A stretch of 64,000 nt of DNA from contig NC_090759.1 of NCBI RefSeq assembly GCF_036898095.1, positions 20,901,772-20,965,771 on the forward strand. Direction: 5' to 3'. Of this stretch, positions 21,901 through 31,169 are shown one piece after another (the first letter of the stretch is position 1; the number at the start of each line of letters is the position of its first letter). This DNA is from Palaemon carinicauda (lineage: Eukaryota; Arthropoda; Malacostraca; Decapoda; Palaemonidae). Position numbers and translations under genes: made by a program. Under the pieces are notes generated by a model, which searched no databases, was not told where the DNA came from, and saw nothing but the letters and a program-made list of their open reading frames with translations.

Positions 21901-22665
21901 TTTAATTGTAGAGGTGCACTTCCTCTAACAGCTTCCATATTTACTGCCGAACTGTATGGCATATTAACCGCTATTGAGAAAATAGCTTTGGAAAAGGAGG
22001 GTAATTTTACAATTTTTAGTGATGCAAGGAGTGTTCTTCAAGCTTTAGAAGTTTTTAATTCTAGTAACCCTCTAGTTTTAAAGATTTTAGAATGGCTTTT
22101 TATTATTGGACGGAAAGGTATAACTGTTCGATTTTGTTGGGTTCCAGCACATGTAGGTGTGTCTGGGAATGAGAAGGCAGATTTACTGGCGAAGAATGCG
22201 GCATCCGAGTTGCTACCAAGGAGGTATCCCATTCCATGTAACGATCTCCTACCTTACATCAAGAAATTGGTTTGTGATAAATGGCAACAGCACTGGGACA
22301 GTCAAGACGGCAATAAAATGAGGGAAGTAACAAATATCATATCACCTTGGAGGTATAACATGATTCCCCGAAAATGGGAGACGACTCTTTGTCGTCTCCG
22401 TATTGGTCACACACGGTTGACACACGAGCTTCTGCTGAAGGGCCAACACCAACCGTATTGCGAGGACTGCTTAGTACCTTTAACAGTGAGGCATTTGTTG
22501 ACCGAATGCCCTAATTTTACTAACTTAAGAAATAGATATCTGTTTGAGGCTCGAGGTGAGGATGGCAGGTTTATCCTTGCCAAGATTCTTGGACATGATG
22601 TGTCTTACTATGCGAGCGGAATTTTTAGATTTATTTCAGAAGCAGGTCTTCTGAAAACTATTTAA
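18976..22665 (+). CDS. LINE ORF2: endonuclease, reverse transcriptase, RNase H (I/Nimb group), intact
   Basis: 1229 codons without a stop. The N-terminal AP-like endonuclease (residues ~1-225) has QWNCQGLR, CLQESML, LLLGDMNGRHPLWGD and a terminal SDHAPI. The reverse transcriptase (about 440-720) has PGPDGIPY, VFFDLEKAYDTTW, EEGVPQGSVLSVTLFAL and the catalytic LFVDDLS. RNase H (about 950-1080) has IYTDGSKSDAGVGFG, TAELYGIL, IFSDARSV and CWVPAHVGVSGNEKADLLAK, covering the D-E-D-D set. A C-terminal CEDCLVPLTVRHLLTEC matches the CX2CX7HX4C knuckle of many LINEs. ORF1 ends 14 bp upstream. The enzyme nicks target DNA and primes reverse transcription there. ORF1 is broken, so the copy as a whole may depend on others. 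Confidence 0.93.
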   Translation: MQWNCQGLRAKYEELKLLIHEHSPIIVCLQESMLDSNTPSPREYVSYRTPYNQQAGSHGGSLMYILRDVPQIPMSIRTTLQAVVVQIDIGRKYTICSLYLPPNDNILYDDLAEVIQQLPQPFLLLGDMNGRHPLWGDVLANTRGNIISSIVENEDVGLLNTGEPTHFHVQTGTLSCIDLSIASSNCLLDFDWRTLDDWHTSDHAPIIINTNKGPPLQRSPRWNLDKADWVKFCELSEIEGRAEQFESVDDAIDLLNGTLHTAGVNSIPKTTGLFKRQPVPWWSSELTALHRATRRSLTRLRRRRTDENLIMYKKCRAQFRRAMKEARRQSWMSFVSSINSRTPPSSVWRKVKKIAGKFTPNPPPVLKVNGQYVTEANEVSNALANHFSNVSSKCEGAPGHQYRSTEENKILNFATKREESYNSPFTEREFDSALAHCNDAAPGPDGIPYAMIKHVHFNTKLFILSIINRIWHDHSYPSVWELAIILAFLKSGKDKFLAANYRPIALTSCLCKIMEKMVNARLIWYLEKKGILSPIQCGFRKMQSTTDVLIRLESSICEAFASKQHHVTVFFDLEKAYDTTWRYGILKTIHELGLRGELPLFIQSFLSRRVFQVRVGETLSESKCQEEGVPQGSVLSVTLFALAINEISSAIPQDVLSTLFVDDLSISFAGTRMAMVERKIQLSIDKIIQWADMNGFKFSTSKTTIVHFCRIRGVHPDPDIYIKGQRIPCVSETKFLGLIFDCRLTWVFHLKALKAKCVEALNILKVLSHTSWGADRNTILKLYKALIFSKISYGCEVYSSATPSRLKILDSIHHAGIRLSTGAFKTSPIPSLLVDAGELPLDLYRMSSILRYWFRLQRLPSSLAFQTASLVRHASYFELHPKSPQPYGFRVKRFLNSLDIIRNKVLPFKVSSTPPWKLPDISFCKYFIGVKKNMTDLESRSLFMEHVEEHRGSTFIYTDGSKSDAGVGFGVHSNDFNCRGALPLTASIFTAELYGILTAIEKIALEKEGNFTIFSDARSVLQALEVFNSSNPLVLKILEWLFIIGRKGITVRFCWVPAHVGVSGNEKADLLAKNAASELLPRRYPIPCNDLLPYIKKLVCDKWQQHWDSQDGNKMREVTNIISPWRYNMIPRKWETTLCRLRIGHTRLTHELLLKGQHQPYCEDCLVPLTVRHLLTECPNFTNLRNRYLFEARGEDGRFILAKILGHDVSYYASGIFRFISEAGLLKTI

Positions 22666-22803
22666 CTATTTTAATGACTTCTTAATTTTTATGGTTTTAA
22701 TCGAATTCTCTTTTAATTTTCATATATAGTAAATGGTATCGGCGTCAATGACCTTAGATGTCAGGATGCCAGAAAACTTTCAATCAATCAATCAATCAAT
22801 CAA
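22666..22803 (+). other. LINE 3' UTR and tetranucleotide tail
   Basis: About 115 bp of UTR then repeated TCAA/AATC units instead of a poly-A tail. The same 3' end, including GTCAATGACCTTAGATGT-like sequence, recurs in a truncated copy at 44893-45070. Confidence 0.85.
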
Positions 22804-22816
22804 TCACCATCTGCCT
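22804..22816 (+). repeat. Target-site duplication, right copy, of the I/Nimb LINE
   Basis: TCACCATCTGCCT, identical to 15603-15615. Confidence 0.9.
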
Positions 22817-24586
22817 GGTCCTGTGGCTACGCAACATCGTGCTGCGCGTGTGTCAAAAACACATGTTCGCCAACGCGCCAGCGATCTCCCAGTTCCTGCT
22901 CGTGAACGCGCCGCGCCACCTGTCCTTTCACATGACACGCGTCGACCTTCTGCTCGCCAGCGATCTCCAGCTCGCCAGCGATCACCTACGCGTCAGCGAT
23001 TACCTCTTCGCCAGCACGCTCCTGAAGGAACATGGTTCGCCAGCTTCTAGCTCGCCATCGCGCTATCGCCCGCCTGCGCATGCTGCTCGCCTTCGCTCGC
23101 CATTGCACGATCGCCCTCCTGCGTATGCTGCTCGCCATCGCTCGCCCCTGCACGATCGCCCTCCTGCGGATGCTGATCACCATCGCACCCCATCTCGCGA
23201 TCGGCCACCTGCGCATGCTGATCGCCATCGCATGCCCCTGCACGATCGCCCTCCTGCGCATGCTGCTCGCCATCACTCGCCCCTGCACGATCGCCCTCCT
23301 GCGGATGCTGATCACCATCGCACCCCATCACGCGATCATTTACCTGCGCATGCTGCTCGCCATCGCTTACCATTACGCGGTCATTAACCTGCGCATGCTG
23401 CTCACCATCGCACGCCAGTGCGTCGACATGCCACATTGCGCCATCGCCAACTTGAGCGACTGCACTCACCAGCTCGTCATCGATCGCCTGTGGATCTACA
23501 TCGCCAGCGATCTTCCTCACCTACGCGGCAGCGTGTTCCCTCGCCGTCGCGCCAACGCTTGCGTTCGTCGCCTCAGACACGCGTTCATTTTCCTGCCCAC
23601 CCTCGCGCCCACTCGCCTGCGTGACCGCTCGCCTGCGCGCCCGCGCGACCGCTCGCCTGTGCGCCCGCGCGATCATCCACCTGCGCACCCACGCGATCGC
23701 TCGCCCGCGCGACCAATCACCCTCGCGCGACCATCGTTCGCGGCGATTTCCGCAGCCGGTGGTAGCAGCAGGAACGAGTGCTCCTAGACGGCACTCGGGA
23801 TCACCTCCATCCAAACACAGGTTGGTAGTGCAGGACGAGGAGAGGTTAGTACAGCATTCTTCCCCACCTTCTTTTCAGGCAGGTACCGTCGTGTCCACTC
23901 CAAAGGATCGCCCGATCCCTTTCCCTTTAGCGAGGATTTCGGACTCTGTGTCCTTGGAGCAGCAGACTTGGTTTGGTCCTCTGGCACGGGCGTTAGTGAG
24001 GGTTATGAAACCAGCACTCGCCGGCCAGGGTAACAAACCAATGGCTGTCTCTCCTACGCTGAAGAGAAAGAGAGGAGTGGACTTCGTGGTGACTTCCCCC
24101 AGGGCGAAGTTGGTTCCCAAGAGGTCGGTCGCGAAGGTCCCTTCTCCTGCACGAGTACTCTCTCCTTCTCCCGTGGACGAGGCCTTTCCGTCCTCAGGTG
24201 AGTCCAGTGGGGCGGTAGTCTTCCCCTCGGCACCAAGGGGGGAGACTTCGCTTCAGGCAGGAGAATCGTCTCGTGAGGAAGGGGCCCCTCGAACCTCGTT
24301 GTTGGGATCCTGTATCCCTCCCAGGAGGGAATCCAAGGATTCCAAGACCGTCCCTAAATCCTCTGCAAGGATTCGTCAGGAACCCACGACTACCCAGGGG
24401 AATGTCCTCGTATCACCCCAGGAGGAGATTCCTGGGGCAGGAGACTTAGCTGCCAGCCCGCAGGGAGGAGAACAGCAAGAATCCGAACATGCCTTCTAGC
24501 AGGTCCTAAGCCTGATAAGGCAACTTAACAGGCTTACGGATCCAGTCATCGCCCCCCGTGAAGGCAAAGACACGATTCTGGATGAA
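22817..24586 (+). pseudogene. DIRS B1 gag, middle part with Arg/His/Pro tandem repeats
   Basis: Resumes the gag after the LINE. Between 22880 and 23720 the DNA is built of short diverged tandem units. They read in one frame as ARQRSPARQRSP-like and then PPAHAARHRSPLHDRPP-like repeats (units of roughly 54 bp near 23090-23330), giving a very basic, Pro-rich protein with no fixed fold. Frames change several times. From 23621 to 24499 one frame is open and encodes a Ser/Pro/Arg-rich region ending at a stop at 24499. Two-strand ORFs here are side effects of GC-rich repeats. It resembles the degenerate repeats at 32000-33115 and 38403-38700 in related copies. Confidence 0.6.
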
Positions 24587-25861
24587 GTGTTTGACGTTCG
24601 GAAGGCCCCTAAGACCAGTGCAGCTCTGCCCTGGTCTCGGGGGCTGAAGAGTGCCAGGGCTAGGGCCAACGCTCAGCTTGCACTTCTTGCCTCCTCCAGT
24701 CGTTCCACTGCCGGGAACAAGCTCATCCCTCCTCCTCGCCTCCAGCAGAGGAGGTATTTCGAGATCCTGGGTGAGCACAACCTCGCTCTTCCTCTCCATC
24801 ACTCTGTGGAGGAGCTGGCGAAGGGAGTTTCCCTTGAGAAACTCTCTGCCCGGCAGGTGTCGTTCTCGGCGGCAGAGATCCTTAACCACGAGAAGGTCGC
24901 TAAGTGTGCCATGCAGGCCACTTCGTGGCTGGACTTTTGGCTAGGATCTCTGGGCATCCTATTGCGATCGGAGGACTTGTCCAAGGAGACCAATAGGAAG
25001 GCCCTAGAGACCTTCTTGCTCTCGGGCACCCGCTCCATCGAGTTTTTGGTGCACCAGGTTACCACCCTGTGGGCCAACTCGGTGTTGAAGCGTCGCGATG
25101 CTGTGTCCGAGAGATTCCATCCGAAGGTCCCCGCCGTAGATGTGTGTAGGCTCCGACAGAGGAGGTATTTCGAGATCCTGGGTGAGCACAACCTCGCTCT
25201 TCCTCTCCATCACTCTGTGGAGGAGCTGGCGAAGGGAGTTTCCCTTGAGAAACTCTCTGCCCGGCAGGTGTCGTTCTCGGCGGCAGAGATCCTTAACCAC
25301 GAGAAGGTCGCTAAGTGTGCCATGCAGGCCACTTCGTGGCTAGACTTCTGGCTAGGATCTCTGGGCATCCTATTGCGATCGGAGGACTTGTCCAAGGAGA
25401 CCAATAGGAAGGCCCTAGAGACCTTGCTCTCGGGCACCCGCTCCATCGAGTTTTTGGCGCACCAGGTTACCACCCTGTGGTCCAACTCGGTGTTGAAGCG
25501 TCGCGATGCTGTGTCCGAGAGATTCCATCCGAAGGTCCCCGCCGTAGATGTGTGTAGGCTCCGACATGCTTCCCTTCTGGGGGAGAGCCTGTTTGAGCCT
25601 CAAGACATGGAGCGAACGGCTGAGAGGTGGAGGAAATCCAGCACGGACTCCCTCCTCCACAGGGCCCTTACAACTCGGCCCTATAAGCCTCCAGCCCCGC
25701 CACAACAGCAGCAACAGCCTCGTAAGGCTCCCAGACAGGCACCGGCAGCTAAGAAAGTGGTGTCTAAGCCCCAGCCCTTTCCAGCCAAGGTCAAGAGGGG
25801 CGGTAAGTTCTCCAGGGGAGGCAAGACTCCTAGGGGTGGCGGCCGCGGCCGCAAGCCCTAG
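24587..25861 (+). CDS. DIRS B1 gag C-terminal domain with in-frame tandem duplication
   Basis: This frame stays open for 424 codons. It contains a ~137-residue module starting QRRYFEILGEHNLALPLHHS twice in tandem: residues ~54-190 at 24746-25156, and again at 25157-25564, the second 3 bp shorter. The module includes SWLDFWLGSLGILLRSEDLS. The C-terminus turns Gln/Pro/Lys-rich and ends in an RGGKFSRGGKTPRGGGRGRK tail typical of nucleic-acid-binding gag ends. It is probably the 3' part of the element's gag, with the link to the upstream part broken by the stop at 24499. Pol follows directly. I know of no named domain matching the module. Confidence 0.65.
   Translation: MFDVRKAPKTSAALPWSRGLKSARARANAQLALLASSSRSTAGNKLIPPPRLQQRRYFEILGEHNLALPLHHSVEELAKGVSLEKLSARQVSFSAAEILNHEKVAKCAMQATSWLDFWLGSLGILLRSEDLSKETNRKALETFLLSGTRSIEFLVHQVTTLWANSVLKRRDAVSERFHPKVPAVDVCRLRQRRYFEILGEHNLALPLHHSVEELAKGVSLEKLSARQVSFSAAEILNHEKVAKCAMQATSWLDFWLGSLGILLRSEDLSKETNRKALETLLSGTRSIEFLAHQVTTLWSNSVLKRRDAVSERFHPKVPAVDVCRLRHASLLGESLFEPQDMERTAERWRKSSTDSLLHRALTTRPYKPPAPPQQQQQPRKAPRQAPAAKKVVSKPQPFPAKVKRGGKFSRGGKTPRGGGRGRKP
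24746..25564 (+). repeat. 411-bp in-frame tandem duplication in B1 gag
   Basis: Unit 1 is 24746-25156 and unit 2 is 25157-25564. They differ at only a few sites, one being a 3-bp deletion in unit 2 (CTTCTTGCTC versus CTTGCTC near 25012 and 25421). The period is divisible by three, so the reading frame is kept. Confidence 0.95.
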
Positions 25862-25869
25862 GGGTGGCA

Positions 25870-27858
25870 GTCCCCCTGCATGTCCACCTGTGGGGGGATG
25901 CCTTCAGCGTTGCGTCCGCAGGTGGCAGCAACACGGGGCCGATGCTTGGACGGTCTCTGTGATCAGCCAAGGTTATCGCGTCCCGTTCACAACATCTCAA
26001 CCTCCCCTGACAGCGAATCCAGTGTCGTTGAGCTCCTATGCCACGGGATCGGCAAAGGGGCTGGCCCTTCAGGCCGAAGTCGAGACCATGCTCGAGAAGG
26101 GTGCTCTCCAGGAGGTCGTGGACGGCTCCCCAGGCTTCTTCAGTCGACTCTTTCTTGTAGAGAAGGCTACTGGAGGCTGGAGACCCGTCATCGATCTCTC
26201 AGCTCTGAACAGGTTTGTCAAACAAACCCGGTTCAGCATGGAGACAGCAGACACGGTCAGACTTGCGGTGAGACCACAAGACTTCATGTGTACACTGGAT
26301 CTAAAGGACGCGTACTTCCAGATCCCAATCCATCCGTCTTCCAGGAAGTACCTGAGATTCTGCCTAGACAACAAGATCTACCAGTTCAAGGTGCTGTGTT
26401 TCGGTCTCTCCACAGCTCCTCAGGTGTTCACCAGTGTTCACCCTGATTTCATCTTGGGCGCACAGGAACGGCATTCGTCTCCTTCGTTACCTGGACGATT
26501 GGCTGATCCTAGAAGACTCGGAGTCGACCCTTCTTCGGCACCGAGACAGGCTTCTGGATCTTTGCCAGGATCTGGGGATCGTGGTAAACCTCGAGAAGTC
26601 CTCTCTGCAGCCGTCCCAACGACTGGTTTATCTAGGCATGCTAATAGACACCAATCTCCACAAAGCCTTTCCATCAGACGACCGGATAGCAAGGCTGAGG
26701 AGGGTGGCGGAACCCTTCCTCAGGCGAAAAGAACTCCCCGCCCAATCGTGGTTGCGTCTCTTAGGCCACCTATCCTCCCTGGCCCGTCTGGTTCCAAACA
26801 GCCGCCTCAGGATGAGATCCCTTCATTGGCGGCTCAAGTCCCGGTGGAATCAAGGATCCAATTCCCCGGACATTCGGATCCCAATGGGGTCTCTGGAACA
26901 GACGGACTTGCGGTGGTGGCTGGCTGACGAGAACCTGCAGAAAGGAGTGAGTCTTCTCGTCCCCCCCCCCCCCCCCCCGGAATTGTCTCTGTTTTCGGAC
27001 GCGTCAAAAGAAGGGTGGGGGGCCCACGTTCTGAACCAGAGGGCCTCAGGCCTTTGGTCAGAATCAGAAAAGTGCCTACACATCAACCTTCTAGAATTGA
27101 AGGCCGTCTTTCTGGCTCTTCAGCAGTTCCAACGGTCCCTGGCGGGTCACTCCGTGGTGGTGATGAGCGACAACACCACGGTAGTGGCTTATATCAACAA
27201 GCAGGGAGGCACTTTTTCGCAACAGCTATCCCATCTTGCAGTAGAGACTCTGAGGTGGACCGAAACCCACTCGATAACACTATCAGCTCGCTTCATTCCT
27301 GGCAAGAGTAATGTGCTCGCCGACAGTCTGAGCAGGGCTTCGCAGATAGTGAGTACCGAGTGGTCTTTGGATCCTCAGATAGCCAACAAAGTCCTGACTT
27401 TGTGGGGTTCCCCGACTGTGGACTTGTTCGCAACAGCCTTGAACTTCAAGCTGCCCCTGTACTGCTCACCAGTCCCGGACCCCAAGGCACTCTGGCAAGA
27501 TGCTTTCCAGCAACGGTTGGACAACATCGACGTGTACGCCTTCCCACCATTCTGTCTGATGAGAAGGGTGCTCAACAGGACCAGACTATCGGTCAACTGT
27601 TCGATGATTCTGGTAGCTCCGCTACGGCATCACGCGGAATGGTTTCCGGACCTTCTGCAACTCCTGACGGAACTCCCAAGGGAGCTTCCTCCACGACACG
27701 AGCTTCTCAGACAACCCCACTCCGGCGTCCCTCACAGGGCCGTAGCCTCGCTTCGGCTTCACGCCTGGAGACTATCCAGCGTCTACTCGCGGAGAGAGGC
27801 TTTTCGCAACAGGTTGCGGAGAGAATGTCTCGGCACCTGCAAAGGTCCTCTGAGGTAG
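25870..27858 (+). pseudogene. DIRS B1 pol: RT, RNase H, methyltransferase-like; one frameshift
   Basis: The RT N-terminal half reads in one frame (VIDLSALNRFVKQ, CTLDLKDAYFQIPIH, LCFGLSTAPQVF). Near 26435-26445 the frame shifts by one, and the rest reads in a second frame to 27858: catalytic YLDD at 26488-26499 and LGMLIDT, then RNase H with LFSDASKEGWGAHV, LELKAVFLAL and VMSDNTTVVAYINKQGG, then DLFATALNFKLPLYCS...YAFPP, the Dam-like methyltransferase-type segment of DIRS pol. A run of 18 C at 26961-26978 encodes a proline string. The frameshift may be a mutation or a sequencing error; all motifs are otherwise preserved. The 3' end overlaps the recombinase frame by up to ~500 bp. Confidence 0.85.
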
Positions 27859-28802
27859 TCTACCAAGCAAAGTGGAGAGTCTTTTGTGGTTGGTGTCGTG
27901 GAAGGGGTATCTCTCCACTCGATGCCACTATTCCAGCAATAGCGGACTTCCTCGTGTATCTGCGAGAAGAAATGCGCCTTTCTGTCTCGGCAGTGAAAGG
28001 CTATCGCTCAGCCTTAAGCTTGGCCTTCAGATTGAAGGGCGTGGATATTTCTTCATCGCTAGAACTCTCTTTACTCATACGTAGCTATGAGCTTACCTGC
28101 CCACAGTCGGAAGTGAGACCCCCTCCTTGGAACGTGGTTCGAGTCCTCAGGTCTCTTAAGAGACCTCCCTTCGAGCCATTACGCCAGGCCTCCGATCGCC
28201 ACCTGTCTTGGAAGACAACTTTCCTACTCGCCTTGGCTTCGGCCAAGCGAGTTAGTGAACTTCATGGTCTCTCGTACGGCATCGCCCATTCAAGGGGATG
28301 GGGGGAGGTAACGGTCAGGTTCGTCCCTGAGTTTGTGGCCAAGACTCAGAATCCTGGAGTGCCGGATCCTCGGTTCGACTCTTTCAGGATCGCGAGTCTC
28401 CGTTCTGTAACAAACGACCCAGACCAGCTGCCACTATGTCCAGTAGTGAGGTGTCTGAGGCACTACTTGAAGAGAACGGCTGCAGTCCGTCCTCATGTGC
28501 GAGCTTTGTTTGTGAGCACAGGCAGGACAAAGAGGAGGGTCACCAGGAACACCATCTCAGCTTGGATTCGAAGGGTTATCCACCATACCCTGAATCCTGA
28601 CCCTCCTCCGTCACGTCGCCCTCGGGCCCACGATGTCAGGGGTATTGCTACATCCCTGGCCTTCAAGAGAAACTTCTCTGTGACGCAGGTACTTCAAGCT
28701 GGGGTCTGGAAGCGTCAAACGACCTTCACAGCCCACTACCTGCAAGACGTGACCCACAGGAGCCTCGATACGTTTTCTATCGGCCCTGTGGTGGCTGCAT
28801 AA
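27360..28802 (+). CDS. DIRS B1 tyrosine recombinase, intact
   Basis: Integrates the circular DNA copy of the element by a tyrosine-recombinase mechanism. The frame is open for 480 codons from the first methionine at 27360. Homology-like sequence is convincing from about codon 130 (LETIQRLLAERGFSQQ), so the true start may be internal. An N-terminal SAM-like DNA-binding domain (YQAKWRVFCGWC, PAIADFLVYLREEM, VKGYRSALSLAF) precedes the catalytic domain, which has Arg in SAKRVSELHG, the HxxR box in RAHDVRGIATSLAF, the late VWKRQTTF and the nucleophile in TAHYLQDV. The end ...IGPVVAA is shared with the D copy. The overlap with pol is a DIRS trait. All four catalytic positions are present, so it could be active. 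Confidence 0.92.
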   Translation: MVFGSSDSQQSPDFVGFPDCGLVRNSLELQAAPVLLTSPGPQGTLARCFPATVGQHRRVRLPTILSDEKGAQQDQTIGQLFDDSGSSATASRGMVSGPSATPDGTPKGASSTTRASQTTPLRRPSQGRSLASASRLETIQRLLAERGFSQQVAERMSRHLQRSSEVVYQAKWRVFCGWCRGRGISPLDATIPAIADFLVYLREEMRLSVSAVKGYRSALSLAFRLKGVDISSSLELSLLIRSYELTCPQSEVRPPPWNVVRVLRSLKRPPFEPLRQASDRHLSWKTTFLLALASAKRVSELHGLSYGIAHSRGWGEVTVRFVPEFVAKTQNPGVPDPRFDSFRIASLRSVTNDPDQLPLCPVVRCLRHYLKRTAAVRPHVRALFVSTGRTKRRVTRNTISAWIRRVIHHTLNPDPPPSRRPRAHDVRGIATSLAFKRNFSVTQVLQAGVWKRQTTFTAHYLQDVTHRSLDTFSIGPVVAA

Positions 28803-29294
28803 CAGCTGGTCTAACCTCAGGCTCCTTTTTGGACAAGTAGCAGTAGGTTGAGGGCGTTGTTACCCGGTCTTAGTCTGCGTGAATGAAAGAGTATGTCTGA
28901 CCCTTACCTCTTTCTTCATTCTCCCCTCTCTTGGGGAAGCAGCTTCCTGGTCCTCGCATAGCTGACCTCGACCTCTGCAGGTAACCCATGCTTCTTTGTG
29001 CTCCTAGTATTAAGCTTAATACTGTTGCGTCTCCCATACCCTGACGAGGTGGTATGGGGAACGTCCTATCCTAGAATTCCTATCTGAAGGTCTCAAGGTC
29101 AACTTCATAGGACGAGTCACACTCTCCTCCTCACACTGCTTATGTAGGCCACTTGTTCCTAGCGATGCTAGGAACTTGTGAGGTACTGGGGCTCCCTCTC
29201 TCTAGTGCTGCTCACTGAGGGATTGAGCCCCCGGGCAAGCCGAAGTCAGTAAGGCTGGGGACTTTCCACCCTTCCTAAGGGGTAAGTCACCCTT
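28803..29294 (+). other. B1 3' untranslated region
   Basis: No ORF is present. It is closely matched by 42310-42780 in B2 (shared GGTCTAACCTCAGGCTCCTT, CCTGACGAGGTGGTAT and TCTTTCCACCCTTCCTAAGG) and, more weakly, by 29990-30145 in the C element. Confidence 0.7.
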
Positions 29295-29391
29295 TGTAAA
29301 TAGCGTGGTTTGTATTTCGGTTACGGAATAAATGACAAATTCAAAGATAATTTGTATTTTTCCTAACCATACAAACCTTAGCTATTTACAC
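29295..29391. repeat. B1 internal complementary region
   Basis: Starts and ends with complementary GTAAATAGC / GCTATTTAC. Its left half is the reverse complement of the left terminus (14053-14085, TTTCGGTTACGGAA) and its right half the reverse complement of the right terminus (29590-29643). It thus reads as the two ends joined. Nearly the same block is at 42797-42893 in B2. Confidence 0.8.
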
Positions 29392-29419
29392 ATATGTGCC
29401 CGCCATCCCTGACCCCCAA

Positions 29420-29643
29420 GTCAAGTCCTACCTCTAAGTGAAGTGAAGCAAGTCACCGGTGTGTGGAGGGGGGAGGGGTAGCAAGCTACCCTTCCCCACC
29501 CCCCGCTAACTAGCGCGGGGGTAATTAACCCTCGTTAAAACTATTGGCTCGTCATTTCAGCTGCGCTAAAAGTAAACCCCTTTGTAAATAGCTAAGGTTT
29601 GTATGGTTAGGAAAAATACAAATTATCTTCGAATTTGTCATAT
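29420..29643 (+). repeat. B1 right inverted terminal repeat
   Basis: Inverted copy of the left ITR, ending CGAATTTGTCAT at about 29643. Repeated in B2 at 42920-43144. Confidence 0.85.
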
Positions 29644-29989
29644 TTCTTCTCAACACAACCTTTCCCCTTACGTTATCAGCTACTGGACACTTAGAAGGGA
29701 ATTAAAGACAAAACAACCTTAAAACTATATTTCTTACAAACTCAAACAAATTTTCAGTCAAAATAATAATCAAACTTAAAACTATTTCCTACAAACTAAA
29801 CCCAATCATAACTTAACTGTAAAACATAGACAAAGTAACCATAACAGAACTTAATCTGTAAAATATATACTGTATGACGGTGCATTTGCGTACATGGAAA
29901 CTGTTCCCAATATTTTGAAAAAACAAGTGTAGTTTACCTCCAAATATTATCTTACCTGGTCAAGTAACATTGTTGAGTTCTCGCACATT
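29644..29989. other. No feature seen
   Basis: AT-rich sequence without a coding signal or recognisable repeat. It lies between B1 and the C-family end, and is probably host intron or older element remains. Confidence 0.3.
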
Positions 29990-30505
29990 CACTTGATTGC
30001 CCAGGCCATTAAATCTCTCACATACAGTATTCAGAGAGTTGTGAGGTGTCAGGGGTCTCTGTTAAGCTTGTGTGAAGTACAGAATAACACCCAGGGACAG
30101 GAACCAGCCTGTTGGTTTTAGGACTTCCACCCACTTAAGGGTAAGTCTCCACTGTAAACTGTGAAAGGGTTTGTATTCATGTTGGAACAAATGACAAATT
30201 TTGAAATAATTTGTATTTATACCAACTATATAAACGTTGAGCTCTTTACACATACCTGACACGCCATCATATAATCTAAGGGAAAGTCGTACGTGCAATT
30301 GTAAAGTGATGTTACTCAACCGGTGAGTGTGTGAACGTGGGAGCTAGTCTACCCCTTGCTAATTAGCGGTGGTTAGTTATACCTCGCTTAAAGTCTTTTG
30401 GCTAGTTTTCAGCCTTCGCTGAAATAATATCCACTGTAAAGAGCTCAAGGTTTTTGTTACATATATTAGGACAACACAAATACTTTCCAAATTTTTCATT
30501 TTGCC
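29990..30505 (+). mobile_element. 3' end of a B-related DIRS (family C)
   Basis: 30010-30145 resembles the B1 3' UTR (ACTTCCACCCACTTAAGGGTAAGTC compared with the B1 equivalent). A block at 30150-30255 with GGGTTTGTATT...ACAAATGACAAATTTT resembles the B ICR. An ITR-like stretch at 30290-30505 ends in CTTTCCAAATTTTTCAT. The order is the same as in B1, but the divergence is large, so this is an older or separate subfamily. It lies ~310 bp upstream of a host exon. Confidence 0.6.
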
Positions 30506-30819
30506 GAAGTTGATTTCCCCATAAACTGAGTAATAAAAGTATCAACTTGATCTTACTGAACTATTATGGTAGGTTGAGTTCACACTATCCCGAATTATTT
30601 TTCTGGAATTGGGTGAACCACAAGTAATTATTGAAATAATAAATTTTTAGATCAAAATTCCATTTTTGGATCATTCACCTTAGATCTGGAGTATGAAAGT
30701 TTTGTAATTATAGAGGTAAATATTAATTTTAGGGTATTCAGTTTTGTATTGTCAATAAAATGGCAGCTTGAGAGATTACTGATGAAAACTGATAACTAAA
30801 ATTTTGATTGTTCACACAG

Positions 30820-30924
30820 GGGAACAAACGCTGAATGTGCTTATCAATAATGCAGCAATATTCCATCATCCATCTTATCTGACTGAGGATGGCATTGAAG
30901 TGACCTATCAAACAAATTACCTTG
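30820..30924 (+). CDS. Short-chain dehydrogenase/reductase (retinol dehydrogenase-like), internal exon
   Basis: An acceptor (TTGTTCACACAG, ending 30819) and a donor (GTAAGT at 30925) frame an exon encoding EQTLNVLINNAAIFHHPSYL...EVTYQTNYL. LNVLINNAA is the structural NNAG-type motif of classical SDR enzymes, and the NYL at the exon end corresponds to the VNYLG/VNHLG motif of RDH-type members. The exon ends in codon phase 1, matching the next exon at 43451 to make ...NYLGVYMLTSKL. Earlier exons with the cofactor-binding TGxxxGIG motif are not in the window. The enzyme family reduces or oxidises retinoids and other alcohols with NADP(H); the true substrate is unknown. Confidence 0.88.
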
Positions 30925-31169
30925 GTAAGTGTGAATAATTTTTTTTTCTTTGACGTTGTTACTTTTTATAAAATAGTTTTCCCAAAGTTGGATATATTTA
31001 TTTTTAGAATTTTTACAAAATGTATTCCTTAATCTGAGAATGACCAAAATAAAAGATTAATACTGTATAGGCAAAATGATTGAATATTTATTTGTTCCAG
31101 TGCAGATACAAATCTGAATTATTTATGGGTGTTAGCTCTGATGCAGTGTTGTTACGACCAAGTTGAAGA

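Noticed and set aside
23047..23520. Long minus-strand ORFs across 22986-23814
   Set aside because: Shadows of the GC-rich gag tandem repeats on the plus strand; the repeat lacks stops in several frames.
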